Source: Rhodococcus sp. HNM0563
GTDB taxonomy: Bacteria; Actinomycetota; Actinomycetes; Mycobacteriales; Mycobacteriaceae
Reading direction: 5' to 3'
Assembly (NCBI RefSeq): GCF_012726195.1
Contig: NZ_JAASAF010000002.1
Coordinates: 293,698 to 357,697 of the forward strand
Length of the DNA: 64,000 bases
A program made the translations under genes and the position numbers. The notes under the pieces are model-generated. The model was not told the DNA's origin. It was given only the letters and a program-made list of their open reading frames with translations, and did not search any database. Position 1 is the first letter of the stretch; each line of letters starts with the position of its first letter. Below are positions 8,997-16,693 of the stretch, in pieces.

Positions 8997-9005
8997 GACG
9001 GGGAC
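8986..9005 (+). repeat. Left copy of a 20-bp direct repeat flanking the toxin-antitoxin pair
   Basis: GACAAATGTCAGACGGGGAC is identical to bases 10443-10462. The match is exactly 20 bp: the flanking bases differ on both sides. The copies enclose 1,437 bp holding the Xre/RES gene pair and little else. This copy overlaps the candidate operator of the ABC operon. Confidence 0.85.
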
Positions 9006-9037
9006 CCCTGCCACCACCCGAGAAATCTATGGTAGAC

Positions 9038-9049
9038 TTCTATATAGAA
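9038..9049. promoter_or_regulatory. Perfect 12-bp palindrome in the toxin-antitoxin promoter
   Basis: TTCTATATAGAA is a perfect dyad in an A+T-rich island between the left repeat and the antitoxin start at 9076. A -10-like TAGAAT (9045-9050) overlaps its right arm. Antitoxins with a helix-turn-helix commonly repress their own operon through such a site. An AGGAGGG-like ribosome-binding site lies at about 9067-9073. Confidence 0.55.
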
Positions 9050-9075
9050 TCGGGTTCAGGGCACCGAGGAGGGAC

Positions 9076-9690
9076 ATGGCACACAAGCCTGCAGGCTCGA
9101 GCTACCAGCCCGATCCGCAACAACAGCGCAGCAGCATGAGCGACCACGAATTCATCGCCCGGATGCGAGCCGAGCTGTACAGAAGACCAAGCATGCGCCT
9201 GATCGCCGACAGGGTCAGCCACATCATGCTCGCCGGACGGATCGATCGAGACGACCCGATCCTCGAACTCATCGAATCGGACGACATCCTCGACGAAAAG
9301 ACCGTCCTGAGCGACGCCGTCGAACACATCCTGTCATTCCCGCACCTGTCCGCCAAAGAGGTCGCAAACCAGTACAACAAGAACTGGGCCAACCCCAGCG
9401 ATGCGCTACGCAAACTCAGCACCAAAGGCGAAGTCATCGGACTCAAACGGGCCGGGAAGTTCCGGTATCCGGCGTTTCAGTTCTCGCAGTCCGACGAGGC
9501 GAATCAGGTAGCGCGGGAAGGCAACGTGAATCTCGGCGCCCGAGATGACCCGTGGGGTGTCGCGTCATGGTGGCTCTCACCCAACCCGTCGGCCGAAGAT
9601 CGCAAGTCTCCGGCCCAACTTCTGAATGAGGGATCGCTCGACGCCGTGCGCGCGTTGCTGGATGCCGAGATCGCGGACGACCTTGCCTAA
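9076..9690 (+). CDS. Xre/MbcA/ParS-type antitoxin
   Basis: A 204-residue protein that I read as the antitoxin of a RES toxin. The C-terminal third has the toxin-binding DUF2384 pattern: a DDPWGVASWWLSPNPS stretch (158-172) followed by KSPAQLLNEGSLDAVRALLD (177-196). The middle carries a DNA-binding-like part (LSAKEVANQYNKNWANPSDAL, then STKGEVIGLKRAGKFRYPAFQF). It is longer than classical MbcA/ParS antitoxins (usually 110-150 residues) because of about 75 extra N-terminal residues. It binds and neutralises the RES protein encoded directly downstream (8-bp overlap) and probably represses the operon through the palindrome at 9038-9049. The whole unit lies between two 20-bp direct repeats. Confidence 0.82.
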   Translation: MAHKPAGSSYQPDPQQQRSSMSDHEFIARMRAELYRRPSMRLIADRVSHIMLAGRIDRDDPILELIESDDILDEKTVLSDAVEHILSFPHLSAKEVANQYNKNWANPSDALRKLSTKGEVIGLKRAGKFRYPAFQFSQSDEANQVAREGNVNLGARDDPWGVASWWLSPNPSAEDRKSPAQLLNEGSLDAVRALLDAEIADDLA

Positions 9691-10324
9691 CCGCCCACCA
9701 CCGGCATCGGTCACCGCGCACATCGGGTCGCTCACCGCCGGAACCACGCTCTGGCGTATCCACTCCGGCGACCCGGACCGGGGGGCTTTGACCCTGAATC
9801 CGACCCCGGCGGGATCGGGAGGCGGACGGTTCGACTCGTCCGACGGGTCGTACCACTACACCTATTTCGGGGAGGACATCTCCACGTGCATAGCGGAGAC
9901 CTACTGCCAGTCGCTCCCGTTGGATGATCACGTTCCCAGAATCCTGAGGAAGGCCAAGCTGGCCGGTCGAGTCCTGTCCCAGGTCACCGTCACCGACGAT
10001 GTCCCGGTCGCACTGCTGCACGGCTCTCATCTGGCAGCGATCGGCCAAGACACCTGGCTGACGAAATGCGACCCCGTCGACTACCGGACCACCCGAGACT
10101 GGGCAGCATCCATCCTGCGCGGGACCGACGGCGCGCTCGGCATCAAGTACCGGGCACGCAACGACGAGGACAAGTTCTCCGTCATCATGACGATCACACC
10201 CCATGCAGGTGTGAGGCTGCATGAGCTGATGACCGTGTCCCGGGGCCCGATCAAGCTCGATGACCGCGCCGGGACAGAGTTGATCAGATCCCACCTCGCG
10301 GCATACAACGCAACACTCGTCTGA
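9683..10324 (+). CDS. RES-domain toxin (MbcT-like NAD+-degrading enzyme)
   Basis: A RES family protein of about 213 residues. The fold markers are the N-terminal GTTLWRIH with the conserved Arg (R25), GGGRFDSSDGSYHYTYFGED (47-66), and the conserved Glu in CIAETYC (E72), with a Ser later in the domain. Characterised members (for example M. tuberculosis MbcT) consume NAD+ by phosphorolysis or hydrolysis and arrest the cell unless bound by their Xre-type partner. The start is uncertain: a TTG at 9683 overlaps the antitoxin stop (TTGCCTAA), and in-frame ATGs lie at 9662 and 9626. None has a clear ribosome-binding site, which fits translational coupling. The domain itself begins after all three. 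Confidence 0.85.
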   Translation: MPNRPPPASVTAHIGSLTAGTTLWRIHSGDPDRGALTLNPTPAGSGGGRFDSSDGSYHYTYFGEDISTCIAETYCQSLPLDDHVPRILRKAKLAGRVLSQVTVTDDVPVALLHGSHLAAIGQDTWLTKCDPVDYRTTRDWAASILRGTDGALGIKYRARNDEDKFSVIMTITPHAGVRLHELMTVSRGPIKLDDRAGTELIRSHLAAYNATLV

Positions 10325-10328
10325 GCGT

Positions 10329-10378
10329 CCACATCCATCTCCCGCTGTCCGCAATCGACATGGGGATGGTGGATGTGG
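10329..10378. terminator. Stem-loop after the toxin gene
   Basis: CCACATCCA (10329-10337) pairs with TGGATGTGG (10370-10378), five bases after the toxin stop codon. There is no U-run after it, as is usual in high-G+C actinobacteria. It is a plausible intrinsic terminator between the toxin-antitoxin unit and the opposing CoA-transferase gene. Confidence 0.5.
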
Positions 10379-10442
10379 GGCCCATGAGGAAACGACGCAC
10401 GCGCCACATCGCCGTCCTCCCGATACCAGATACCCGAATCAG

Positions 10443-10462
10443 GACAAATGTCAGACGGGGAC
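10443..10462 (+). repeat. Right copy of the 20-bp direct repeat
   Basis: GACAAATGTCAGACGGGGAC is identical to 8986-9005. This copy spans the stop codon (10451-10453) and the last codons of the leftward CoA-transferase gene. A short identity at the 3' end of a gene is the usual layout of an attachment site or a target duplication. Confidence 0.85.
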
Positions 10463-11623
10463 GGTCCGATACTTCTCCAGCACATCGTCGGTGTGCTCGC
10501 CGTGCACCGGTGGCGCCGAGCGCAGCCGGGGTCGCACTCCCCCGAAGTTGACGGGGAAAGCAATCTGTTCGAGCGGACCCGACGCGTGGTCGACGGTGCC
10601 GATCATGCCGATCGCGGCGGTGTGCGGGTCGTCGTAGATCTCGTCGAGGTGCCGGATCGGCGAGACCGGCACCGCGTGTTCCTCGAGTACCCGGCACCAG
10701 TACTCGACGGTGTGCGCGGCAAACACCGCGGTGAGCACCTGTTCGAGCTCGTCCCGGTGTTCGATGCGGTCTCGGTTGCGGTGGAACCGCGGGTCGGTCG
10801 CAAGTTCTGCGCGACCCATCGCCCGGCACAGGGCATCCCACAATCCGTCGTTGCCGACCGCGACGACGAAGTAGCCGTCACTGGCCGGATATGCCTGGTA
10901 CGGAGCAAGGTTGGGATGCGCTGAGCCGAGTGCATGCGGACGCTGTTTCGTCGCGAAGTAGTTGGTGGCCCAGTTGACGTGCATCGCGAGCTGGCATTCG
11001 AACAGCGAGGTGGTGACGTACTGGCCACGTCCGGTTCGGCTCCGTTCGACCAGGGCCGCGAGCACGCCGATCACACCGAACAGGGCTGCGCCGAGGTCAC
11101 CCATCGCGTAACCGGCCTTCATAGGCGCCCCACCCGGCTCGCCGGTCAACGACATCAGTCCGCCTGCCGCCTGGGCGACCATGTCGTAGCCCGGCTGGTC
11201 TGCCAGGGGCCCTTCGTCGCCGAACGCCGAAATGTGCAGGACGACGAGGTGCGGGTGCCGTTCCGACAATGCGCGGTAGTCGAAGATCTTCTGCAGCCCG
11301 CTGCCCGGTTTGAAGTTCTCGACGACGACGTCGGCGTCCTCGAGCATGCGGTGGACGATCCGCTGTCCCTCCTCCGATTTCAGGTCGAGGGTCACCGACT
11401 TCTTGCCGCGGTTGACCGCGAGATAGTAGGTGGCGTCGTCCCCGACGAAAGGTGGGCCCCACGTGCGTGTGGGGTCGCCGCCATCGGGATGTTCCACTTT
11501 GGTGACATCGGCACCGAGGTCGGCGAACGACATCGTTGCGTAGGGTCCGGCGAGGATCTTGGACAGATCGACCACTTTGACGCCGGCGAGGGGCGCCGGT
11601 CCGGTGACGGGATTGTCGGTCAT
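10451..11623 (-). CDS. CaiB/BaiF-type class III CoA-transferase
   Basis: A 390-residue CoA-transferase that would move CoA from one acyl-CoA to a free carboxylate. Family marks are the N-terminal PLAGVKVVDLSKILAGPY, LGADVTKVEHPDGGD (37-50), RGKKSVTLDLK and QPGYDMVAQAAGG (143-155), in which D147 is the catalytic aspartate position. The ATG at 11623 has an AGGAG site seven bases upstream and overlaps the acyl-CoA dehydrogenase stop by one base (TGATG). It is the third gene of the transporter-dehydrogenase-transferase operon, where it probably activates the imported acid as a CoA thioester (inference). Its last codons lie in the 20-bp repeat at 10443-10462. Confidence 0.92.
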   Translation of the reverse strand: MTDNPVTGPAPLAGVKVVDLSKILAGPYATMSFADLGADVTKVEHPDGGDPTRTWGPPFVGDDATYYLAVNRGKKSVTLDLKSEEGQRIVHRMLEDADVVVENFKPGSGLQKIFDYRALSERHPHLVVLHISAFGDEGPLADQPGYDMVAQAAGGLMSLTGEPGGAPMKAGYAMGDLGAALFGVIGVLAALVERSRTGRGQYVTTSLFECQLAMHVNWATNYFATKQRPHALGSAHPNLAPYQAYPASDGYFVVAVGNDGLWDALCRAMGRAELATDPRFHRNRDRIEHRDELEQVLTAVFAAHTVEYWCRVLEEHAVPVSPIRHLDEIYDDPHTAAIGMIGTVDHASGPLEQIAFPVNFGGVRPRLRSAPPVHGEHTDDVLEKYRTVPV

Positions 11624-13326
11624 CAGTGTGCTCCTGCGAGTGAGTCCGTCGCCGCGGCGTGCGCAACGGACGGGTCGATATCGGTGCCGTCGACGACGAC
11701 ATCGAGGTGTGCCAGCGCGACGGCATTCGGTTCGCCGGCCAGGCCGCTGAGGTAAGCATTGGCCACCAGCAGCGACCGGTATCCACGACCACGGGCGATG
11801 TGGCCGGACGCGAGGTCGACGAGCAGCGTGGCCATCACGGTACGCGCGAGATCGTCCGTGTAGGTGGCACAGAGGGTTTGAGCGCGCACGTCGTCGCCCG
11901 CGAGCAGTTCCTCCCCCTTGGCCTCGAGCACATCCCACCGTTCCCGCAGTTCCTGGACGGCAGGTGCGCAGTCGCCTCCCGCGGAGTCGAGCATCGCGCG
12001 CATCGCTACCGCCAGGTCGCGGTGTGCACCGTTCTTGCGCATGGAGCGCAGGACGTCGAGGGCGATGACGTTGCTCGAGCCCTCCCAGATCGACCCGAGG
12101 TGCGAGTCGCGGACGAGTCGCGCGAACACCCGGTCCTCGATGTATCCGTTGCCGCCGCGGATCTCCATCGCCTCGCCGGTGACAGTGCGTGCCCGCTTGC
12201 AGATGTAGTGCTTCGCGACGGGGGTGAGGATCCGGACGATGCTGCGTGCAGCGTCGTCACCGCGGTCGGCACGGTCGAGGGTGGCGCCGCTGTAGGCGAC
12301 GAGTGCGAGCGCTGCCTCGGCGTCGAGTGCGAGCGGCAGCAGTGTCGCGCGCATGAGCGGTTGGTCGAACAGTTTCTTGCCGAACACTTCCCGTACCCGG
12401 GTGTGCTCGACCGCGTCCCGCAGAGCGCGGCGCATGAGCGCGCTGGAGCGCATCGCGTTGGAGAGCCTGGAGGTGTTGAGCATCTCGGTCATCTGACGGA
12501 AACCGCGGTCGAGTTCACCGACCTGTATGGCGTATGCGCCGTGCAGCGTGACTTCACCGCTGGGCATCGAGCGGGTGCCGAGTTTGTCCTTGAGCCGATC
12601 GATCGTGTACGAGTTCCGCGTTCCGTCGGTAAGTCGCTTGGGCACCATGAACATTCCCACGCCGCGTGTGGAATTCTCGGTGCCGCCCGGGAACCGAGCG
12701 AGCGTGACGATGACGTCGGCGTCCGGGTTGGAGGCGAACCATTTACGGCCCGTCAGGCGCCACTCGGTGCCGTCGTGTTCGGCACGGGTCTCGGTCTGCG
12801 CGATGTCGGTTCCGGCCTGCGTCTCGGTCATGAACATCGCGCCGGTCAGCGCCGCGTCCGGGTCCGTGGAGGTCAGTCCGTCGATGTAGGGCCCGAACAC
12901 GTCGGGATCGCCGAACATGCGCAGCGTGCGGGCAGCGGCATCTGTCATCGACACCGGGCATGCGAGCCCGAACTCGGCCTGCACGAACAGGTACGACGCG
13001 AGGTATTTGACGAGGTGCGGGGGCACGTCCGTCCAGCCGTGGACGGGGCGATGCGAGAGTGCGGAGAGCCCGTACTCCGAGTAGGCAGCGCGACACAGTT
13101 CCAGATAGGCGGGGTGGTAGTCGATGGTGTCGATGCGCTCACCATCGTGGTCGTATTGGCGCAGTGTCGGGGGGTGCGCATTGGCGGTGGTGGCGAGTGC
13201 GTCGAGTCGCTGTGCAGCGTCCGCACCCAGGCGGTCGAGAAGACGCTCGGTGAGTTCACGGTCGGGTTCGCCGATCCACTGGTCGAGCACTGCCTGGAGT
13301 GCTGGGTCCTCGTGTGCGTAGTTCAT
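11623..13326 (-). CDS. Acyl-CoA dehydrogenase, AidB-like long form
   Basis: A 567-residue flavoprotein, longer than ordinary acyl-CoA dehydrogenases (about 380) and close to the AidB-like branch. Visible signatures are MTETQAGTDIAQTETRAEH (FAD/substrate loop), LTGRKWFASNPDADV, the arginine-rich RVREVFGKKLFDQPLMR helix, EIRGGNGYIEDRVFARL and the C-terminal SIWEGSSNVIALDVLRS. The last 130 residues form the extra helical domain of the long forms. The start is the ATG at 13326, with a strong GAAAGGACG site. A longer open frame to 13419 would add a proline-rich stretch. It is expected to oxidise the CoA ester made by the CoA-transferase to an enoyl-CoA, with the hydratase at 15813 as the next step (inference). 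Confidence 0.92.
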   Translation of the reverse strand: MNYAHEDPALQAVLDQWIGEPDRELTERLLDRLGADAAQRLDALATTANAHPPTLRQYDHDGERIDTIDYHPAYLELCRAAYSEYGLSALSHRPVHGWTDVPPHLVKYLASYLFVQAEFGLACPVSMTDAAARTLRMFGDPDVFGPYIDGLTSTDPDAALTGAMFMTETQAGTDIAQTETRAEHDGTEWRLTGRKWFASNPDADVIVTLARFPGGTENSTRGVGMFMVPKRLTDGTRNSYTIDRLKDKLGTRSMPSGEVTLHGAYAIQVGELDRGFRQMTEMLNTSRLSNAMRSSALMRRALRDAVEHTRVREVFGKKLFDQPLMRATLLPLALDAEAALALVAYSGATLDRADRGDDAARSIVRILTPVAKHYICKRARTVTGEAMEIRGGNGYIEDRVFARLVRDSHLGSIWEGSSNVIALDVLRSMRKNGAHRDLAVAMRAMLDSAGGDCAPAVQELRERWDVLEAKGEELLAGDDVRAQTLCATYTDDLARTVMATLLVDLASGHIARGRGYRSLLVANAYLSGLAGEPNAVALAHLDVVVDGTDIDPSVAHAAATDSLAGAH

Positions 13327-13360
13327 CGTCGTCCTTTCGGCAGTGTGTTCTCGGCGGAAG

Positions 13361-14710
13361 TCAGTGCGTGGCAGCGGGTGTGCGGGCGGGTGCGGGGTCC
13401 GCGGAGTCGGCGTCGGCACCGGGTGCGGTGGCCGATCGGCGCAGGAGCGCCGTCATGCAGATCAGCGAGAGCAGGACGTATCCGAGCCCGAGTCCGACGA
13501 CCGGCCAGATCGTGCCGGTGCGATTGAGCAGGAACTGGCTGACCATCGGAGCGGTGCCCGCGAAGATCGCCGTCGACAGCTGGTACGACAGCGAGATCCC
13601 CGTGTAACGAATGTGGGTGGGGAACACCTGCGCGAGGATGCCCGCCAGCGCCGCGTAGTACATCGCGTGCGGCGCCGTCGCGAGGACCATGCCGATGATC
13701 GCCCAGGTGAGCGAGCCGGTCTGGATGAGCACGAACATCAGCGGCAGGACGACGAGCTCGGGGATCAGCATCCACAGCACTGCTCGACGCACATCGATCC
13801 GGGTTGCGAGGATGGCACCGAACGGTTGCACGATGACCTGCGCGACCAGCGCGAGGGTGATGACGAGCAGGAAGTCGCCCCGATCGAACCCGAGATCTGT
13901 CGTGGCCCAGGCCAGCGCGAAGGTCGTCTTGACGTACGTGATCGCGACACCTGCAACGACCGCACCGACTCCGAGCAGCAGGACTGTCTTGTGCGTGCTG
14001 AGCACCTCGGCCAGCGGAAGACGCTTCTTCTCCTGAGTCTCGACGGCCGCCTTCATCTCGGGGGTTTCCTGGATCCGCAGCCGGATGTAGAGGGCCACGA
14101 TCACCAGTGCGGCGGAGGCAACGAACGGGATTCGCCAACCCCAGCCTTCGAATGCGGCGTCGGACATCGCGGTCAGACCGAGGAAGGCCACTGTCGCAAG
14201 GAGATTGCCCACAGGTGATCCTTGCTGCGCGAACGCACCGTAGAGCACTTTCTTGCGTGGTGGGGCAAATTCCGTGGCGATGAGGACGGCACCTCCCCAT
14301 TCCCCGCCCATCGCGATGCCCTGCAGTACGCGCAACAGGACCAGGAGAATCGGCGCCCAGATACCGATCTGGGCGTAGGTCGGCAGCAGGCCCACGCCGA
14401 CAGTGCCGATGCCCATGATCGCGAGAGTGGTGATGACGGCATTCTTGCGTCCGAACTTGTCGCCGAAGTGGCCGAAGACCACGCCACCGAGTGGTCGTGC
14501 GATGAATCCGACCGCGAAGGTCGCGAATGCGGCCAGCGTGCCGATCGCCGGGGAGACGTCGGGGAAGAACAGCTTGCCCAGCACCAGCGCGGACGCCGTG
14601 CCGTAGATGTAGAAGTCGAACCACTCGATCGTGGTGCCGACGAAGGCGGTGACACCGGCTCGGCGCGCAGCTTTGGTGTCGTGCGCGGCGTGCTCTGGGG
14701 TTGGATTCAC
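13361..14710 (-). CDS. MFS transporter, metabolite:H+ symporter (MHS) family
   Basis: A 449-residue importer with 12 membrane helices. MHS features are the opening FVGTTIEWFDFYIYGTAS in helix 1, the loop motif RPLGGVVFGHFGDKFGRK between helices 2 and 3, and RVLQGIAMGGEWGGAVLIATE in helix 4. Family members bring in alpha-ketoglutarate, citrate, proline/betaine or shikimate-type acids. The start is a GTG at 14710 with CGGAG upstream. The gene heads the operon with the acyl-CoA dehydrogenase and CoA-transferase genes and is divergent from the LysR gene, whose product should control it. A carboxylate substrate is likely from this context. Confidence 0.92.
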   Translation of the reverse strand: MNPTPEHAAHDTKAARRAGVTAFVGTTIEWFDFYIYGTASALVLGKLFFPDVSPAIGTLAAFATFAVGFIARPLGGVVFGHFGDKFGRKNAVITTLAIMGIGTVGVGLLPTYAQIGIWAPILLVLLRVLQGIAMGGEWGGAVLIATEFAPPRKKVLYGAFAQQGSPVGNLLATVAFLGLTAMSDAAFEGWGWRIPFVASAALVIVALYIRLRIQETPEMKAAVETQEKKRLPLAEVLSTHKTVLLLGVGAVVAGVAITYVKTTFALAWATTDLGFDRGDFLLVITLALVAQVIVQPFGAILATRIDVRRAVLWMLIPELVVLPLMFVLIQTGSLTWAIIGMVLATAPHAMYYAALAGILAQVFPTHIRYTGISLSYQLSTAIFAGTAPMVSQFLLNRTGTIWPVVGLGLGYVLLSLICMTALLRRSATAPGADADSADPAPARTPAATH

Positions 14711-14801
14711 GATGCACTCCGAGGTGTGTCGTGCGGGCCATGTCCGCGAATGAATGAGGCGTGTATCACTATCGACGGACTATCGTGTAAAGTCCAAGAC
14801 T

Positions 14802-14817
14802 TAATCAAACATGATTA
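14802..14817. promoter_or_regulatory. LysR-type operator in the divergent promoter
   Basis: TAATCA and TGATTA are perfect inverted 6-bp arms separated by AACA, lying 30 bp before the LysR start and 92 bp before the MHS transporter start. The region is A+T-rich compared with its surroundings. LysR regulators usually bind such dyads between themselves and the divergent target operon. Confidence 0.6.
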
Positions 14818-14846
14818 TGTGGATATTCCACTTATTCGAGGGAGAC

Positions 14847-15731
14847 ATGGAATTCCGTCAGCTGCAGGCGTTCCTCGCGGTTGCCGAGGAACTGCATTTC
14901 GGGCGGGCCGCGGAACGGCTGCACATCGCACAGTCGCCGCTGAGCCAGATGATCCGCACCCTCGAACGAGAACTCGGCGCCCGATTGTTCGAGCGCACCA
15001 CCAGATCGGTGCAGCTCACCGCCGCAGGCACGGCATTATTGCCCCCGGCGCGGGTGATCGCAGCACAGCTCCAGGTGGCACGCGCGGTGGTGCGCTCGAC
15101 CGCGGCCGGAGAGACCGGCGTGGTCAGCGTCGGATTCGGCGGGGCGAGCGGCTACACCGTGCTGTCCGAGCTGACCCGCGAGCTCGCGGATCACCATCCC
15201 GGCATCGAACTCGATCTACGCCCCCAGACCTATTCGGGCGAAGTGCTCGATCTCGTCGCCCAGGGCCTGCTCGACATGGGCATCGTCGGCCTCCCCGTCC
15301 CCGACGACTTCGCCACCGAGACCGTGCGACACGAATCCCTGATGGTCGCGGTACCGGCCGGGCATCGACTTACCGACCGAGACACTCTCGAACCCGGTGA
15401 TCTCGCAGGTGAACGGCTGGTGGTCTATCCCGCAGCACACGGCTCACTCGTACGCGATGCCACCTTCACCGTGTGCGCGTCGGCAGGATTCGCACCGACC
15501 ATCGCTCGTGAAGCCCCCGACCCGTACAGCCTCCTGGCTCTCGTCGGCGCGGGTGTCGGGATCGCCGTCGTCGTGGCGTCGACCGCGCACATCACCGTCG
15601 ACGGCGTGCAGTACCTCCCACTCGACGGCGGCCCGATACTTCCGATCGCGCTCGCATGGCGACGCGGCAACACCGCTCCCGCGCTCCAGCGGGTCTTGGA
15701 GGTGCTACGCGAAATGCCCGGCGCCCGATAG
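14847..15731 (+). CDS. LysR-family transcriptional regulator
   Basis: A 294-residue regulator. The N-terminal winged helix-turn-helix is MEFRQLQAFLAVAEELHFGRAAERLH with IAQSPLSQMIRTLERELGARLFERTTR as recognition and wing. From about residue 90 follows the periplasmic-binding-protein-like inducer domain (VVSVGFGGASGYTVL, ELDLRPQTYSGEVLDLV). A GAGGGAGAC site precedes the ATG at 14847. An in-frame ATG at 14811 would start inside the operator and is unlikely. Lying divergent to the MHS transporter operon and just upstream of the enoyl-CoA hydratase gene, it is the likely activator of both, responding to the imported acid or its CoA ester (inference). Confidence 0.93.
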   Translation: MEFRQLQAFLAVAEELHFGRAAERLHIAQSPLSQMIRTLERELGARLFERTTRSVQLTAAGTALLPPARVIAAQLQVARAVVRSTAAGETGVVSVGFGGASGYTVLSELTRELADHHPGIELDLRPQTYSGEVLDLVAQGLLDMGIVGLPVPDDFATETVRHESLMVAVPAGHRLTDRDTLEPGDLAGERLVVYPAAHGSLVRDATFTVCASAGFAPTIAREAPDPYSLLALVGAGVGIAVVVASTAHITVDGVQYLPLDGGPILPIALAWRRGNTAPALQRVLEVLREMPGAR

Positions 15732-15812
15732 CGCCGCACACTTCACATCGGGTAGACAGAGGTCAATTCGCAGCAGGACAGCACTGCAGCACGAGAGCAC
15801 CGAGGAGAAGCT

Positions 15813-16592
15813 GTGCCGGAATCGATCCTGCTCGTCGAACAGCGCGGACCCGTCCGCATTCTCACGTTCAACCGACCGCAGCAACGCAACGCGCTCAACT
15901 CGGCGCTCATCGATACCCTGCGCGCGGAACTCGCCGCAGCGGACGCCGACGACCAGACCAGCGTCGTCATCCTCACCGGCTCCGACCCCGCCTTCTGCGC
16001 GGGTCTCGACCTCCAGGAACTCGGATCCGGCGGCAACACGCTCCTGAAGGTCGAGGACGAGAGCATTCCCGTCGGGCATCCGTGGACGCCGCTGTCGAAG
16101 CCTGTGATCGGCGCGATCAACGGTGCCGCCATCACCGGTGGCCTCGAATTGGCTCTCGCATGCGACATTCTCATCGCCTCGACGCGCGCACGATTCGCCG
16201 ACACCCACGCCCGCGTCGGAGTGCTCCCGGGCTGGGGGCTGACGTCGCGCCTGCCCGCCGCCGTGGGTCGCGGGTTCGCGCGGCGCATGAGCCTGTCGGG
16301 GAACTTCGTCGATGCCGACGCCGCACTACGGGCCAGGCTGGTCACCGAGGTCGTCGAGCACGACGCCCTCCTGAACGCTGCACTCGCGCTTGCAGAGACG
16401 ATCGCCGGCAACGACCAGCCCGGCGTTCGCACGCTGCTCGCGTCGTACCGTCGGGCCGAAGAACATCTCGTCGACCCCGCCCTGCGGGTCGAGAACGAGA
16501 CGTCCCGGTCGTGGCTGGAGAGCTTCACGCCCGACCGTGTCGCGGATCGGCGTGCAGACGTCATCGGGCGGGGACGCGCGCAGAACGCCTAG
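15813..16592 (+). CDS. Enoyl-CoA hydratase/isomerase (crotonase) family protein
   Basis: A 259-residue crotonase-fold enzyme starting at a GTG preceded by GAGGAGAAG. Oxyanion-hole motifs are SDPAFCAGLDLQEL (about 56-69) and INGAAITGGLELALACDI. The first catalytic glutamate position (GGLELA) is kept. The position of the second (normally in FGQPE before the GIIPG turn) reads RFADTHARVGVLPGWG and has no glutamate, so it may be an isomerase or hydrolase-type crotonase rather than a standard hydratase. Placed after the LysR gene and facing away from the dehydrogenase/CoA-transferase operon, it probably works on the enoyl-CoA made there. Confidence 0.9.
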   Translation: MPESILLVEQRGPVRILTFNRPQQRNALNSALIDTLRAELAAADADDQTSVVILTGSDPAFCAGLDLQELGSGGNTLLKVEDESIPVGHPWTPLSKPVIGAINGAAITGGLELALACDILIASTRARFADTHARVGVLPGWGLTSRLPAAVGRGFARRMSLSGNFVDADAALRARLVTEVVEHDALLNAALALAETIAGNDQPGVRTLLASYRRAEEHLVDPALRVENETSRSWLESFTPDRVADRRADVIGRGRAQNA

Positions 16593-16602
16593 GCCTGGCA
16601 CC

Positions 16603-16686
16603 GAAGTAAGCAGACGAAACAGGAACCTCGCAGGACCAGTGGTCACCCACCAGCCCTGCGAGGTTTACATTTGCCCTGCTTACTTC
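16603..16686. terminator. Nested inverted repeats between converging genes (bidirectional terminator)
   Basis: An inner 11-bp stem, AACCTCGCAGG (16624-16634) with CCTGCGAGGTT (16655-16665), is enclosed by an outer 11-bp stem, GAAGTAAGCAG (16603-16613) with CTGCTTACTTC (16676-16686). It fills the gap between the rightward hydratase gene and the leftward TetR gene and would fold on both transcripts. The motif GCGAGGTTTACATTTGC (16658-16674) recurs with three transitions at 21200-21216. Confidence 0.75.
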
Positions 16687-16693
16687 CGCAGCG

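Noticed and set aside
9827..9860. GGTTCGACTC resembling a tRNA T-loop
   Set aside because: It lies within the RES toxin gene and no acceptor stem or anticodon arm can be formed around it.
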